A DNA stretch of 64,000 nt from NCBI RefSeq assembly GCF_026191725.2, contig NZ_CP120863.1, forward strand, positions 3,576,001 to 3,640,000. Reading direction: 5' to 3'. How positions within the stretch are numbered: position 1 is the stretch's first letter; each line of letters opens with the position of its first letter. The notes below the pieces were generated by a model. The model had not been told where the DNA came from. It ran no database searches and was given only the letters and a program-made list of their open reading frames with translations. Source of the stretch: Roseibium porphyridii. Lineage in GTDB: Bacteria > Pseudomonadota > Alphaproteobacteria > Rhizobiales > Stappiaceae. This document shows, in pieces, positions 34,821-43,977 of this stretch. A program made the translations under genes and the position numbers.

Positions 34821-36863
34821 ATGACCGAGAACCCGCTGATTGCCGATTGGAACACTCCCTTCGAACTACCGCCTTTCGGTGACATCAAACCCGAGCATTT
34901 CAAAGACGCTTTCGATCACGCAATGGGGCAAGCGACAATCGAAATCAAAGCAATTGCCGATCAGGAAGCTGCTCCGACCTTCGACAATACAATCGTTGCT
35001 TTGGAACAGGCTGGCAAAGACCTCACAAGGGTCGCAATGACCTTTTTCAACCTTACAGGCGCGCACACAAACAAAGACATTCAGGCGATCGAGCGAGACG
35101 TTGCTCCAAAGCTGGCGAAACACAGCTCAGAAACCCTGTTGAATGCTCAGCTTTACAATCGGATTGCTTCGCTTTGGGATCAGAGGACAACACTTGATCT
35201 CAGTTCTGAAGACGCAAGAGTTCTGGAACGCTATCGAACGATGTTCCAACGGGCCGGTGCTGGACTGAATGAGCCTGGTAAAGAGCGCATGGCTGACATC
35301 TCACAAAGATTGGCGACGCTGGGAACCGGATTTTCTCAAAATGTTCTTAAGGACGAATCTGACTTTCAGCTCGTTCTGGAGAGCGAGGAAGACAGAGCAG
35401 GCTTACCTGACTTCCTGCTTGACGCCGCCGCGGAGGCCGCAAAGGAAAGAGGCCTCGCCGGCAAACACGTTATCACGCTTTCCCGCTCTTCGATCGAGCC
35501 GTTTTTGCAGTTTTCTACCAACAGACGCCTTCGTGAAGAAGCTTTCAAAGGTTGGACGTCGCGCGGAGAAAACGGTGGTCAGACCGACAATCGGGACATC
35601 ATCAAGGAAACTCTCTCCTTGAGGGCTGAAAAGGCGCGGATGCTGGGCTACGACAGCTTCGCTGCGTTCAAGCTGGATGACACGATGGCAAAGACACCGG
35701 ACAATGTCCGAGAATTGCTGACGAAGGTCTGGGAACCAGCTGTTTCGCAAGCGCGTGAAGAAGAAGCAAAGCTGGCCGAAATGGCGCGCAGCACGGGAAA
35801 CAACCATGAAATAGAAGCATGGGACTGGCGTTTTTATACAGAAAAGGTACGCAAAGCCGAGCACGATCTCGACGAAACCATTCTAAAACCTTACCTGCAA
35901 CTGGAAAACATGATCCAGGCAGCCTTCGATACCGCGGGACGATTGTTCGGGCTTTCTTTCAAGGAGCTTTCGGAACTACCGGTCTATCATCCTGATGTCA
36001 GAGTATTTGAAGTGCTTGATCGCAACGGCAAGCACGTCGGACTGTTTCTTGGCGACTATTTTGCGCGACCCTCGAAACGATCCGGAGCCTGGATGAGCGC
36101 GTTTCGCAAGCAACAAAAGCTCGGCGGCGACATCACACCCATCATTGTCAATGTCATGAATTTTTCGAAAGGTGCAGAAGATGAGGCGTCGCTGCTCACC
36201 TTTGACGATGCCAGGACACTTTTCCACGAGTTCGGCCATGCTCTTCACGGCCTGTTGTCCGATGTCACCTACCCTATGATTTCGGGCACCAGCGTCGCCC
36301 GGGATTTTGTTGAACTGCCCTCGCAACTCTACGAGCACTGGCTGTCCGAGCCCGAAATCTTGTCAAAATATGCCGTCCACTACAAAACCGGCGAAGCAAT
36401 GCCGAAGGACCTTCTCGACAAACTGCTGGCAGCCGCAAATTTCAATCAAGGCTTTGCGACAGTTGAATACACGGCATCTGCGCTGATGGACCTTGAACTC
36501 CATCTGATTGACGATCCAAAAGAAATCGACACCTCATCCTTCGAAACGGACGAGCTTGCAAAAATCGGCATGCCAAAGGCCATAACGATGCGTCACCGCA
36601 TTCCGCATTTCCAACACGTCTTTTCAGGAGACGGATATTCGGCAGGCTACTACAGCTACATGTGGTCGGAAGTCATGGACGCGGATGCATTCGACGCATT
36701 TAAGGAGGCCGGAGATATTTTTGATGCAGAAGTTGCGCAGAAGCTTCTGTCATTCATCTATTCTTCAGGCGGCAAACAGGATCCCGCCGATGCCTATGTT
36801 GCATTCAGAGGCCGGACACCCAAAATTGACGCCCTTTTAGAAAAACGTGGGTTCGCAGCTTGA
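34821..36863 (+). CDS. M3-family zinc oligopeptidase (Dcp/oligopeptidase A type)
   Basis: A 680-residue cytosolic metallopeptidase that degrades short peptides. The start ATG 34821 is preferred because GAGGAAA precedes it and MTENPLIADWNTPFELPPF is the usual N terminus of the family; an upstream in-frame ATG at 34761 adds 20 atypical residues. The zinc site is HEFGHALHG near residue 469, with the third ligand Glu in the downstream helix. The C terminus has RIPHFQHVFSGDGYSAGYYSYMW, also typical. It could be a peptidyl-dipeptidase (Dcp) or oligopeptidase A; sequence alone does not settle which. It appears monocistronic. Confidence 0.92.
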   Translation: MTENPLIADWNTPFELPPFGDIKPEHFKDAFDHAMGQATIEIKAIADQEAAPTFDNTIVALEQAGKDLTRVAMTFFNLTGAHTNKDIQAIERDVAPKLAKHSSETLLNAQLYNRIASLWDQRTTLDLSSEDARVLERYRTMFQRAGAGLNEPGKERMADISQRLATLGTGFSQNVLKDESDFQLVLESEEDRAGLPDFLLDAAAEAAKERGLAGKHVITLSRSSIEPFLQFSTNRRLREEAFKGWTSRGENGGQTDNRDIIKETLSLRAEKARMLGYDSFAAFKLDDTMAKTPDNVRELLTKVWEPAVSQAREEEAKLAEMARSTGNNHEIEAWDWRFYTEKVRKAEHDLDETILKPYLQLENMIQAAFDTAGRLFGLSFKELSELPVYHPDVRVFEVLDRNGKHVGLFLGDYFARPSKRSGAWMSAFRKQQKLGGDITPIIVNVMNFSKGAEDEASLLTFDDARTLFHEFGHALHGLLSDVTYPMISGTSVARDFVELPSQLYEHWLSEPEILSKYAVHYKTGEAMPKDLLDKLLAAANFNQGFATVEYTASALMDLELHLIDDPKEIDTSSFETDELAKIGMPKAITMRHRIPHFQHVFSGDGYSAGYYSYMWSEVMDADAFDAFKEAGDIFDAEVAQKLLSFIYSSGGKQDPADAYVAFRGRTPKIDALLEKRGFAA

Positions 36864-36957
36864 TCTACGCCACTGACATGCTTTCACTGAATTCAATTCG
36901 GCATCTGACGCCATGAGGGAGCGGTCACTTTTCCGGGATGGGGTCCCAACCAAGTTT

Positions 36958-37332
36958 ATGTTGCGTCTATGTCTGATTTTCAGTGGTCTGGCTGGCAGCC
37001 TGGGCGTGGCGTGTCTGGCCTTGGCCGCACACGCCGACGCCGTTTCCATGCCGGCAAAGTCCAGCCTTCTGCAGACAGCTGCCCAGATGCTTCTTGCGCA
37101 CGCTCCCGTCATTCTAGGTGCCGGCATATTGACGCAGATCAGGCGGGCTCCTCTGGTGCCCGTCGCAGTGGTGCTCATGGCAATCGGTCTTTCGTTGTTC
37201 TGCGGAGACCTTGTTTTGCGCGTTTTCGTGGAAGAACGACTGTTTCACATGGCAGCGCCAATCGGCGGCATGTCGGTTATCTTAGGCTGGCTTGTGCTGG
37301 CGCTCAGCGCTTTACGTGTTCAGCCCAACTGA
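36958..37332 (+). CDS. DUF423 small membrane protein
   Basis: About 124 residues, four hydrophobic helices: LRLCLIFSGLAGSLGVACLALAAHA, LLQTAAQMLLAHAPVILGAGIL, the PVAVVLMAIGLSLFCGDLVLRVF helix and a C-terminal GMSVILGWLVLALSAL. The AAHA...QTAAQM.L.HA pattern and the LFCGD...R motif are the DUF423 signature. Members are small inner-membrane proteins of unknown function. The frame also permits a start at 36913, but DUF423 proteins usually begin directly with the first helix; neither start has a good ribosome site. Confidence 0.8.
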   Translation: MLRLCLIFSGLAGSLGVACLALAAHADAVSMPAKSSLLQTAAQMLLAHAPVILGAGILTQIRRAPLVPVAVVLMAIGLSLFCGDLVLRVFVEERLFHMAAPIGGMSVILGWLVLALSALRVQPN

Positions 37333-37388
37333 TTAAAAGCCTCAAGTTAAGTTATTGCACATTAGATGACTGAAACCGGGACTGTTTT

Positions 37389-38822
37389 GTGACCGCTACT
37401 GCTCAATTGACTGCTCAACACAAGGCCGAGCCTTCCAAAAAGGCAACGCAGGCCGAAGACTTTGTTCCGCCTTATCCGTTTCGCTACGAAAAAATGCCGC
37501 CGGTCTGGAAGCTTATTGGCATGGCCAAGCGGAATTTCCTCTCGATCTGGGGTGTTGAAGACTTTCAAAGCAGGCTACGCAGCAAAAGGGTATTCACAAA
37601 AGAGCTGGTCATTTGCAACAGGCCCGATGTCGTCAGGGAGGCTTTCCAGAGCAATCACGAAGTGTTGCAGCGCAAGAGCCCTCAAATGCGGCATGCTTTG
37701 GAACCCCTTCTCGGTGATGGTCTCTTTATCAGTGACACCGAGACCTGGAAGAAGCGTCGGAAAATCGTGGCACCGATCATTCACGGATCCCGTGTCAAAG
37801 GTTTCGCTCCGATCATGATCGACACAATCACGGAAAAATCCGACGAATGGAAAAAAGCTGGCGCAGGAGCACAAGTCGATGCTCTCGCCGACATGGCGCA
37901 TCTCACCGCTGAAATCATTTGCAGAACAATTTTCGGACGGCAACTTGGCAAGAGCTATGCCGCTGAAGTTGTTCAGGGATTTTCAGACTATCAGCGACAC
38001 ATCGATCAAATTGACCTCTTCTCTTTGTTCGGTCTACCCGAATGGCTTCCGCGGAGGCGCGGACGGGCGATTAAGAAACCGATTGCGCGCATCATGTCCG
38101 TGTTGGACGAAATCATTGATAGCTACGAGGCTTTGAAGGAAAAGGGAGAAGCTTCCGTCATCGGCGGTCTATTGGAAGCGCGCGATGACGATGGAAAACC
38201 GCTTAGTCGGGATGCCATCCGAAGTGAAGCTGCTGTGATTTTCATGGCAGGACACGAGACAACGGCGAACACGTTGGCTTGGGCATGGTATCTGTTGTCC
38301 CAATGCCATTCCGTGCAAGACAAGCTGCACAAGGAACTCGATACCGTTCTTGCAGGCCGCACTCCGACATTTCAGGATGTCTCAAGCCTTCCTTATACCA
38401 AGGCTGTGATTGAAGAGACGCTGCGCCTTTATCCGCCAGTTCCAATTCTTGCTCGGGAAGCGATGGCCGACACGACCATTGGCAGCAAGCCTATTCCCAA
38501 GGGCTCCCTGGTCATGGTGGTTCCCTGGCTTATGCATCGGAGCCCAGTGCTCTGGTCAAAACCGGATGTATTTGATCCAGACCGGTTCATTGATCCAAAG
38601 GCCAAGAAGCCGAACAAATACGGCTATGTACCCTTCAGCATTGGACCAAGGATCTGCGCGGGCCTTCAGTTCGGGATGACTGAAGCAATCTTGAGCCTCG
38701 CGATTTTGGCTCAAAACTTTTCTTTGAGCCTTAAAGATGGGATCGACGTTCAACCCGTTGCACGATTGACGCTTCGCCCGGGTGAAAATTTGCCCATGAC
38801 ACTGCATCCGCGATCATCATGA
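37389..38822 (+). CDS. Cytochrome P450 (CYP4/CYP102-like, fatty-acid hydroxylase type)
   Basis: A 477-residue haem-thiolate monooxygenase. The I-helix oxygen-activation motif is AGHETTANTL, the K-helix ExxR is EETLRLYP, and the haem-binding loop is FSIGPRICAGLQF with the axial Cys. The conserved PVLAREA-like segment appears as PVPILAREAM. No membrane anchor or fused reductase is present, so it needs external ferredoxin or flavodoxin partners, not encoded nearby. General resemblance is to bacterial P450s related to CYP4/CYP102 that hydroxylate fatty acyl chains. The start is GTG 37389. Its stop overlaps the start of the acyltransferase gene (ATGA), so both products are made together and probably act on the same lipid. 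Confidence 0.92.
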   Translation: MTATAQLTAQHKAEPSKKATQAEDFVPPYPFRYEKMPPVWKLIGMAKRNFLSIWGVEDFQSRLRSKRVFTKELVICNRPDVVREAFQSNHEVLQRKSPQMRHALEPLLGDGLFISDTETWKKRRKIVAPIIHGSRVKGFAPIMIDTITEKSDEWKKAGAGAQVDALADMAHLTAEIICRTIFGRQLGKSYAAEVVQGFSDYQRHIDQIDLFSLFGLPEWLPRRRGRAIKKPIARIMSVLDEIIDSYEALKEKGEASVIGGLLEARDDDGKPLSRDAIRSEAAVIFMAGHETTANTLAWAWYLLSQCHSVQDKLHKELDTVLAGRTPTFQDVSSLPYTKAVIEETLRLYPPVPILAREAMADTTIGSKPIPKGSLVMVVPWLMHRSPVLWSKPDVFDPDRFIDPKAKKPNKYGYVPFSIGPRICAGLQFGMTEAILSLAILAQNFSLSLKDGIDVQPVARLTLRPGENLPMTLHPRSS

Positions 38823-39907
38823 AGAAGCCCGCGCGGCTCGAAGACATTCCATTTTCGGAAACGCTTGGCGAGGAACCGGAAGCACCACGATTTGGTGACG
38901 TCGCGTCCGACAGAGAGGATTTGCGGGCCAGCGCAAGGCTCTACTGGTTCCGCCATACTTTTGATGGATGTCTCAACAGTGCTTTTCACGCATGTCTCAA
39001 GAATTGTCCGCCGGGATTTGTTTCTCGCTTTGGGCAGTCGCTCGTTCCATTGTCTCGATGGGCCTACCGAAACAAAGTATTCCCTAAACGTATTTCACAG
39101 AATTTCACGGCCCTGACCAAAGGCCGATGGTCCAATGAAAGACAACGACAGCTTGGGCTGGAACGCTGGTGGATCAATATCGGTCGAACGATCTCTGAAT
39201 TCAGTATTGTCAATAAGTTATGGAAACATTCTCGCATTCGAGTTGAAGGCTCTGAAAACCTTGAAGACGCCCGTGCTCTTGGTGGGCCATTGATCTTCAC
39301 ATCGGTGCATCTTTCGACCTGGGAGGCCCTTTTTGTTGCAATCCATGAAGGTCTGTCCGGGCCAAGCATCGGACCATTTCAACCCGAACCCAACCGCTTC
39401 AAAAACAGAATTGTTCACGCAATCCGCAAGGAGCGCAATCAATACCTGTTTCCGCCAGGTCAACGAAGCGCATACCGCCTGCACCGACTGATGGGAAGCG
39501 GGCTTTTCTCCATGACTATCTTCATCGACGAGGTGCGCGAGAAGCAGGTTCACCTGCCCCTTTTTGGTCGCAAGCCGCCCGAAAAGGGCAATGCGGTTGT
39601 TGCGATAAAAATCGCCAACTCCTGCGGTGGAACAATTGTGCCAACCTACCTGAAAAGGCTAGGCCCAGCCCGCTTCAAATTGGTCATATTGCCAGCCATC
39701 GAACGGACCGGAACTGAAAAAGCCTACGACATTCGGGGCACAGTCAATGCTCTCAACGACATTTTCGAACCCATTGTGCTGGAAAACATCGAAGAATGGT
39801 ACATGCTGGGAGAACTCAGGCTGCCGAAGTCCTTTGAACAAGCACCATTTGCGCAAAAGCTTTCAAAAGGGAATGCAGAAAGACACAAAAACAGCAACTT
39901 GACCTAA
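38819..39907 (+). CDS. LpxL/HtrB-superfamily lipid acyltransferase
   Basis: A 362-residue protein. Its catalytic HX4E motif (HLSTWE) lies in FTSVHLSTWEALFVAIHEGLSGPSI-type context around residues 165-180, as in LpxL/LpxM acyltransferases. Later segments include FSMTIFIDEVREKQVHLPLFGRKPPEKG, matching the family pattern D-x-R-x-x-x-G-x-x-V-x-F-F-G. Unlike classical LpxL it lacks an obvious N-terminal membrane helix and has a basic N-terminal region. Translation is coupled to the upstream P450. It may add an acyl chain, perhaps hydroxylated by the P450, to lipid A, a lysolipid or an ornithine-type lipid; the acceptor cannot be read from sequence. Its 3' end overlaps the stop of fghA by three bases. 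Confidence 0.82.
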   Translation: MKKPARLEDIPFSETLGEEPEAPRFGDVASDREDLRASARLYWFRHTFDGCLNSAFHACLKNCPPGFVSRFGQSLVPLSRWAYRNKVFPKRISQNFTALTKGRWSNERQRQLGLERWWINIGRTISEFSIVNKLWKHSRIRVEGSENLEDARALGGPLIFTSVHLSTWEALFVAIHEGLSGPSIGPFQPEPNRFKNRIVHAIRKERNQYLFPPGQRSAYRLHRLMGSGLFSMTIFIDEVREKQVHLPLFGRKPPEKGNAVVAIKIANSCGGTIVPTYLKRLGPARFKLVILPAIERTGTEKAYDIRGTVNALNDIFEPIVLENIEEWYMLGELRLPKSFEQAPFAQKLSKGNAERHKNSNLT

Positions 39908-40731
39908 CTCGTCAGTCTCTCGGCATGCCAAGCCACATGATCCCGCGCGAATGTGGACACAAAATAATAGGAGTGATCGTATCCGGCCTGAAGGCGGTAC
40001 TGGTGTGCCGTTTTGGTTTCGACCAACGCATTCACCAACGCATCCGGTTTCAAAAGATCGAAGAACTGATCTTCCCCACCTTGATCGATCAGAACATCCC
40101 CGTTCCAACCCCTGTCTTTGAGCAGCAAGGTTGCGTCATGCGCAGCCCAGAGGCTCTCATCGGAACCAAGATAGGCGCTAAGTTGCTTACGACCCCAGTC
40201 AGATCGGGTCGGATTTGCAATCGGTGCGAACGCTGAAAGAGACTGGAAGTGGCCTGGGTATTTCATTGCCAAAGTGAGAGCCCCGTGCCCGCCCATGGAA
40301 TGCCCGGTAATTCCATGGTGTACAGAAATCCCGAATTGCTCGGTAACCAGATCCCGTAGCTCACTGGCCACATATTTTTCCATCTGAAAATGCGGGCTCC
40401 AGGGAGTTTCGCCGGCGTTTACATAAAAGCCTGCGCCTTGCCCCAAATCGTAAGCATCGTCGTTTGCAACATCGTCACCACGGGGGCTGGTGTCAGGAAA
40501 TACGATTGCCAGTCCAAACTCAGCGGCGTGCGCCTGCAGACCAGCCTTGGTCATTGCATTTTCATGCGTACAGGTAAGGCCAGAGAGATACCAAAGACAA
40601 GGAACAGGTCCTTTTTCGGCTTGGGGTGGCATGTAGACAGCAAATGTCATGTCGCAAGAACACGCTTGGGACGTGTGGCTGTAAACGCCCTGCACACCGC
40701 CATATGATTTGTTTTCAGAGATGGTTTTCAT
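39904..40731 (-). CDS. fghA: S-formylglutathione hydrolase
   Basis: Hydrolyses S-formylglutathione to formate and glutathione, the second step of glutathione-dependent formaldehyde oxidation. The 275-residue esterase-D type alpha/beta hydrolase has the nucleophile Ser in GHSMGGHGAL, the acid Asp in QGGEDQF and the His in GYDHSYYF. The oxyanion region is LWYLSGLTCTHENAMTKAG. ATG 40731 (MKTISENKSYGG) gives the usual length and N terminus; the frame extends 18 codons upstream without family similarity. It lies downstream of adhC on the same strand, 170 bases away, so both steps are co-located. Confidence 0.95.
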   Translation of the reverse strand: MKTISENKSYGGVQGVYSHTSQACSCDMTFAVYMPPQAEKGPVPCLWYLSGLTCTHENAMTKAGLQAHAAEFGLAIVFPDTSPRGDDVANDDAYDLGQGAGFYVNAGETPWSPHFQMEKYVASELRDLVTEQFGISVHHGITGHSMGGHGALTLAMKYPGHFQSLSAFAPIANPTRSDWGRKQLSAYLGSDESLWAAHDATLLLKDRGWNGDVLIDQGGEDQFFDLLKPDALVNALVETKTAHQYRLQAGYDHSYYFVSTFARDHVAWHAERLTS

Positions 40732-40901
40732 CAAAACACTCAAATCCACACTTGTTCCCTCCGCCAGATCGAAGGGAACGGTCACACCATTTTCGAGGCG
40801 GAAGCAGTTCCGCTTATTTAAGAGACAAGTTTTGCATCTTTTGGATGCTCTTTATCTCAGGCGACACCTTTCATCGGCACCTGCTTCCGATCTCTCTTTG
40901 A

Positions 40902-42014
40902 TTAGTAAACTACGACTGACCGAATGGATTCGCCTGCATGCATCAGGTCAAAGCCTTTGTTGATATCGTCAAGCGGCATCGTGTGCGTAATCATTGGATC
41001 GATTTCGATTTTTCCGTCCATGTACCAATCAACGATTTTGGGAACATCGGTGCGCCCACGAGCACCACCGAACGCGGTCCCCTTCCAAACCCGGCCCGTG
41101 ACCAGTTGGAACGGACGGGTTGCTATCTCGGCTCCCGCAGGAGCCACTCCGATGATGATGCTCTCTCCCCAGCCCTTGTGGGCTGCTTCCAGTGCCGTTC
41201 TCATGACTTGAACGTTTCCAGTCGCATCAAATGTGTAGTCGGCACCTCCCTTAGTGAGGTTGACGAGATATGGAACAAGATCTTCCTCAACCTCGCTCGG
41301 ATTGACAAAATCGGTCATTCCGAATCGTTCCGCCATTTCCTTCTTCTCAGGGTTCAGATCAACACCGACAATCTGGTCGGCGCCGGCAAGACGAAGGCCC
41401 TGAATAACATTGAGACCGATACCGCCCAGGCCGAACACAATTGCTCGTGACCCGATTTCCACCTTTGCCGTGTTGATGACCGCGCCGATACCGGTCGTAA
41501 CACCGCAGCCGATGTAACAAACCTTGTCGAACGGTGCGTCAGGCCGGATTTTCGCCAGCGCGATCTCAGGAACAACCGTGTAATTGGCGAACGTTGACGT
41601 GCCCATGTAGTGAAGGATGGGGTCGCCATCGAGCGTCTTGAAACGAGAGGAACCATCGGGCATCAGGCCTTGCCCCTGCGTGGATCGAATGGCCTGACAA
41701 AGGTTGGTTTTCGGATTGAGGCAGTATTCGCACGTCCGGCATTCAGGCGTATAAAGCGGGATCACATGGTCACCCGGTTTCAAAGTGGTCACGCCAGGTC
41801 CGACCTCGACAACGACACCTGCCCCTTCATGGCCCAAAATGGCGGGAAACAAGCCTTCCGGGTCCGCGCCTGACAACGTGAATTCATCCGTGTGGCAAAT
41901 ACCGGTGGCCTTGACTTCGACCAACACCTCAAAGGCGCGCGGCCCCTCCAGATTCACGGTTGTGACTTCAAGTGGTTTACCGGCCCCAACGGCGACTGCT
42001 GCGCGAACTTCCAT
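40902..42014 (-). CDS. adhC: S-(hydroxymethyl)glutathione dehydrogenase / class III alcohol dehydrogenase
   Basis: Oxidises the glutathione adduct of formaldehyde to S-formylglutathione with NAD+. The 370-residue protein has the class III features: catalytic zinc ligands in [14 protein letters not shown] and CGVTTG, and the structural zinc Cys cluster [15 protein letters not shown]. The Rossmann motif is [14 protein letters not shown] and the following Asp of VGVDLN selects NAD+. The start ATG 42014 (MEVRAAVAV) has GGGAGTG upstream and restores the standard length; a much longer upstream frame (to 42296) codes for nothing related. It is divergent from soxBDAG, whose product releases formaldehyde or a one-carbon folate. 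Confidence 0.96.
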   Translation of the reverse strand: MEVRAAVAVGAGKPLEVTTVNLEGPRAFEVLVEVKATGICHTDEFTLSGADPEGLFPAILGHEGAGVVVEVGPGVTTLKPGDHVIPLYTPECRTCEYCLNPKTNLCQAIRSTQGQGLMPDGSSRFKTLDGDPILHYMGTSTFANYTVVPEIALAKIRPDAPFDKVCYIGCGVTTGIGAVINTAKVEIGSRAIVFGLGGIGLNVIQGLRLAGADQIVGVDLNPEKKEMAERFGMTDFVNPSEVEEDLVPYLVNLTKGGADYTFDATGNVQVMRTALEAAHKGWGESIIIGVAPAGAEIATRPFQLVTGRVWKGTAFGGARGRTDVPKIVDWYMDGKIEIDPMITHTMPLDDINKGFDLMHAGESIRSVVVY

Positions 42015-42404
42015 GAATGGCACTCCCTTACTGCAATTCTTTGAAGCGAGAGTTACCTTCCAAGGCCCCAATTGCAAGGACCGATGCGGCACCGGATGTT
42101 TCGATTGCGCATCAACCGTTTTAATTTCGATTTGCGCGGGGGACGCACAAGTGGCCTTTGAGACAAGAATTTTGTTGGTTTTTGCTCGCCGCTCGCAATT
42201 GCTCTCAAGGCATGCGACACCTATGTCGCTTTCTGACAAGCGTGCGACCGAAACCTTATACGCAAGTTGGAACGCAATCGCGAATATGCCCGTCAAGGGG
42301 TGGGTCGAGCCAATTTAGGCTGTGCGACCCTTAAGCGTTTGAAACAATGGGCTGGTATCTGCCTGAATAGGCGTGTCGGCCGCAACGTGCGGAGCCGCTG
42401 ATTG
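42015..42404. promoter_or_regulatory. Divergent intergenic region between adhC-fghA and soxBDAG
   Basis: A 390-base gap with no real gene, holding promoters for both one-carbon operons. A short hairpin CCGCA/TGCGG at 42380-42392 covers the first bases of the soxB ribosome site (GGAG 42391-42394) and could modulate its translation. No operator is obvious. Confidence 0.4.
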
Positions 42405-43658
42405 ATGAAGCGTTATTCCTTCCTGGAACTGGCAAAAAACGCCTTTTCCGCGCATCAGAACTGGGGCCGACAGTGGCGCAGTCCGGAACCCAAAGCCGAA
42501 TATGACGTCGTCATCGTCGGGGCTGGTGGACATGGCCTGGCGACCGCCTACTACCTGGCCAAGGAGCACGGTGTCCGCAACATCGCTGTTGTCGAGAAAG
42601 GATGGCTGGGTGGCGGAAACACCGGTCGCAACACCACGATCGTGCGTTCCAACTATTTGTGGGAAGAAAGCGCTGGTCTCTATAACCACGCAATCGACCT
42701 TTGGCAGGGCTTGTCGCAGGAGTTGAACTACAATGTGATGTATTCAGCGCGCGGCGTCATGATGCTGGCACACACGGTTCACGATGTGCAGGTCTCTCAA
42801 AGACACATTCATGCAAACCGGTTGGCCGGAGTGCAAAATGAATGGCTGTCACCTGAAGAAGCCAAGGAATACTGCCCACCGCTCAATATTTCAAAAAACA
42901 TCCGTTATCCGGTAATGGGCGCTGCGCTTCAGCGCGTCGGCGGCACCGCGCGTCACGATGCCGTTGCCTGGGGTTATGCACGCGGTGCGGACGCACTTGG
43001 TGTCGACATCATTCAGAACTGTGCAGTAACCGGCATTCGACGTGACCAGAGCGGCGCGATTGAGGGCGTGGAAACAGCAAAAGGCTTCATCAAGGCCAGG
43101 AAAGTTGGTGTTGTCGCGGCAGGTCACACTTCGGTTGTCATGGAAATGGCTGGCGTTCGACTTCCGTTGGAATCCTATCCGCTTCAGGCCCTGGTCTCCG
43201 AACCGGTAAAGCCGGCCTTCCCCTGTGTTGTCATGTCCAACACCATCCATGCCTATATATCGCAATCGGACAAGGGTGAGCTTGTGATCGGCGCCGGAAC
43301 CGATCAGTTCATTTCCTATTCGCAAACGGGTGGTATCCACATCAGCAATCATACGATTGACGCGATCTGCGAACTTTTCCCGCATTTCAGACGTATGCGC
43401 ATGCTGCGGAACTGGGGCGGTATTGTCGATGTCACACCAGACCGGTCTCCCATTTTGTCCAAAACACCCGTCCCCGGGCTTTATGTGAACTGCGGTTGGG
43501 GTACAGGTGGCTTCAAGGCGACGCCTGGCTCTGGACACGTGTTTGCGCACACCATCGCCAAAGATGAGCCGCACAAGATCAACGCGGCTTTCACGATCGA
43601 CCGTTTCCGTACCGGTCGCCTGATTGACGAGGCGGCAGCAGCCGCCGTGGCGCACTAA
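42405..43658 (+). CDS. soxB: Sarcosine oxidase beta subunit
   Basis: Catalytic flavin subunit of heterotetrameric sarcosine oxidase, which oxidises sarcosine to glycine with O2. The 417-residue protein has the FAD-binding motif [18 protein letters not shown] with the following acidic [16 protein letters not shown]. The [18 protein letters not shown] segment contains the His expected to bind FMN covalently. It ends with [29 protein letters not shown] 42405 is preferred over the TTG just before it, as GGAG is ten bases upstream. First gene of soxBDAG, 13 bases before soxD. Confidence 0.95.
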   Translation: MKRYSFLELAKNAFSAHQNWGRQWRSPEPKAEYDVVIVGAGGHGLATAYYLAKEHGVRNIAVVEKGWLGGGNTGRNTTIVRSNYLWEESAGLYNHAIDLWQGLSQELNYNVMYSARGVMMLAHTVHDVQVSQRHIHANRLAGVQNEWLSPEEAKEYCPPLNISKNIRYPVMGAALQRVGGTARHDAVAWGYARGADALGVDIIQNCAVTGIRRDQSGAIEGVETAKGFIKARKVGVVAAGHTSVVMEMAGVRLPLESYPLQALVSEPVKPAFPCVVMSNTIHAYISQSDKGELVIGAGTDQFISYSQTGGIHISNHTIDAICELFPHFRRMRMLRNWGGIVDVTPDRSPILSKTPVPGLYVNCGWGTGGFKATPGSGHVFAHTIAKDEPHKINAAFTIDRFRTGRLIDEAAAAAVAH

Positions 43659-43671
43659 GGAATTTTTCGAA

Positions 43672-43977
43672 ATGCTGCTGGTTTATTGCCCCTATTGCAA
43701 AGTGGAACGCCCGGAGACAGAGTTTTCCTGTCGCGGAGAGGCCCATATTGCCCGTCCGTCCGACCCTTCGCAAACCAGTGACGAGGACTTGGTCAACTAC
43801 CTATACATGCGCTCCAATACCAAAGGCATCTATGCCGAACGTTGGCGGCACATTCACGGGTGCGGTCGCTTTTTCAACGCCGTGCGAGATACGGTCAGCG
43901 ACAATTTTCTGACGTTCTACAAGGCAGGCGAACCAATGCCGGACCTTGAGGCTCTTGCCAAGGAGGCCGGCAAATGA
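43672..43977 (+). CDS. soxD: Sarcosine oxidase delta subunit
   Basis: Small zinc-binding subunit (101 residues) of the sarcosine oxidase complex. Zinc ligands are visible as Cys6 and Cys9 in CPYC and the HGCGRFF motif (His62 or His60 and Cys64). ATG 43672 (MLLVYCPYCK) has AAGGAA upstream and gives the usual N terminus; the frame extends 16 codons back into the soxB end. Its stop overlaps the soxA start by ATGA. Confidence 0.95.
   Translation: MLLVYCPYCKVERPETEFSCRGEAHIARPSDPSQTSDEDLVNYLYMRSNTKGIYAERWRHIHGCGRFFNAVRDTVSDNFLTFYKAGEPMPDLEALAKEAGK

Noticed and set aside
38819..39907. Assignment as the housekeeping LpxL/LpxM of lipid A synthesis
   Set aside because: The catalytic motif fits the superfamily, but the coupling to a P450 and the lack of an N-terminal membrane helix argue against the standard enzyme, so no gene symbol is given.
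42015..42296. N-terminal extension of the adhC frame by 94 codons
   Set aside because: A standard start with ribosome site at 42014 gives the exact family length; the extension has no similarity to alcohol dehydrogenases.
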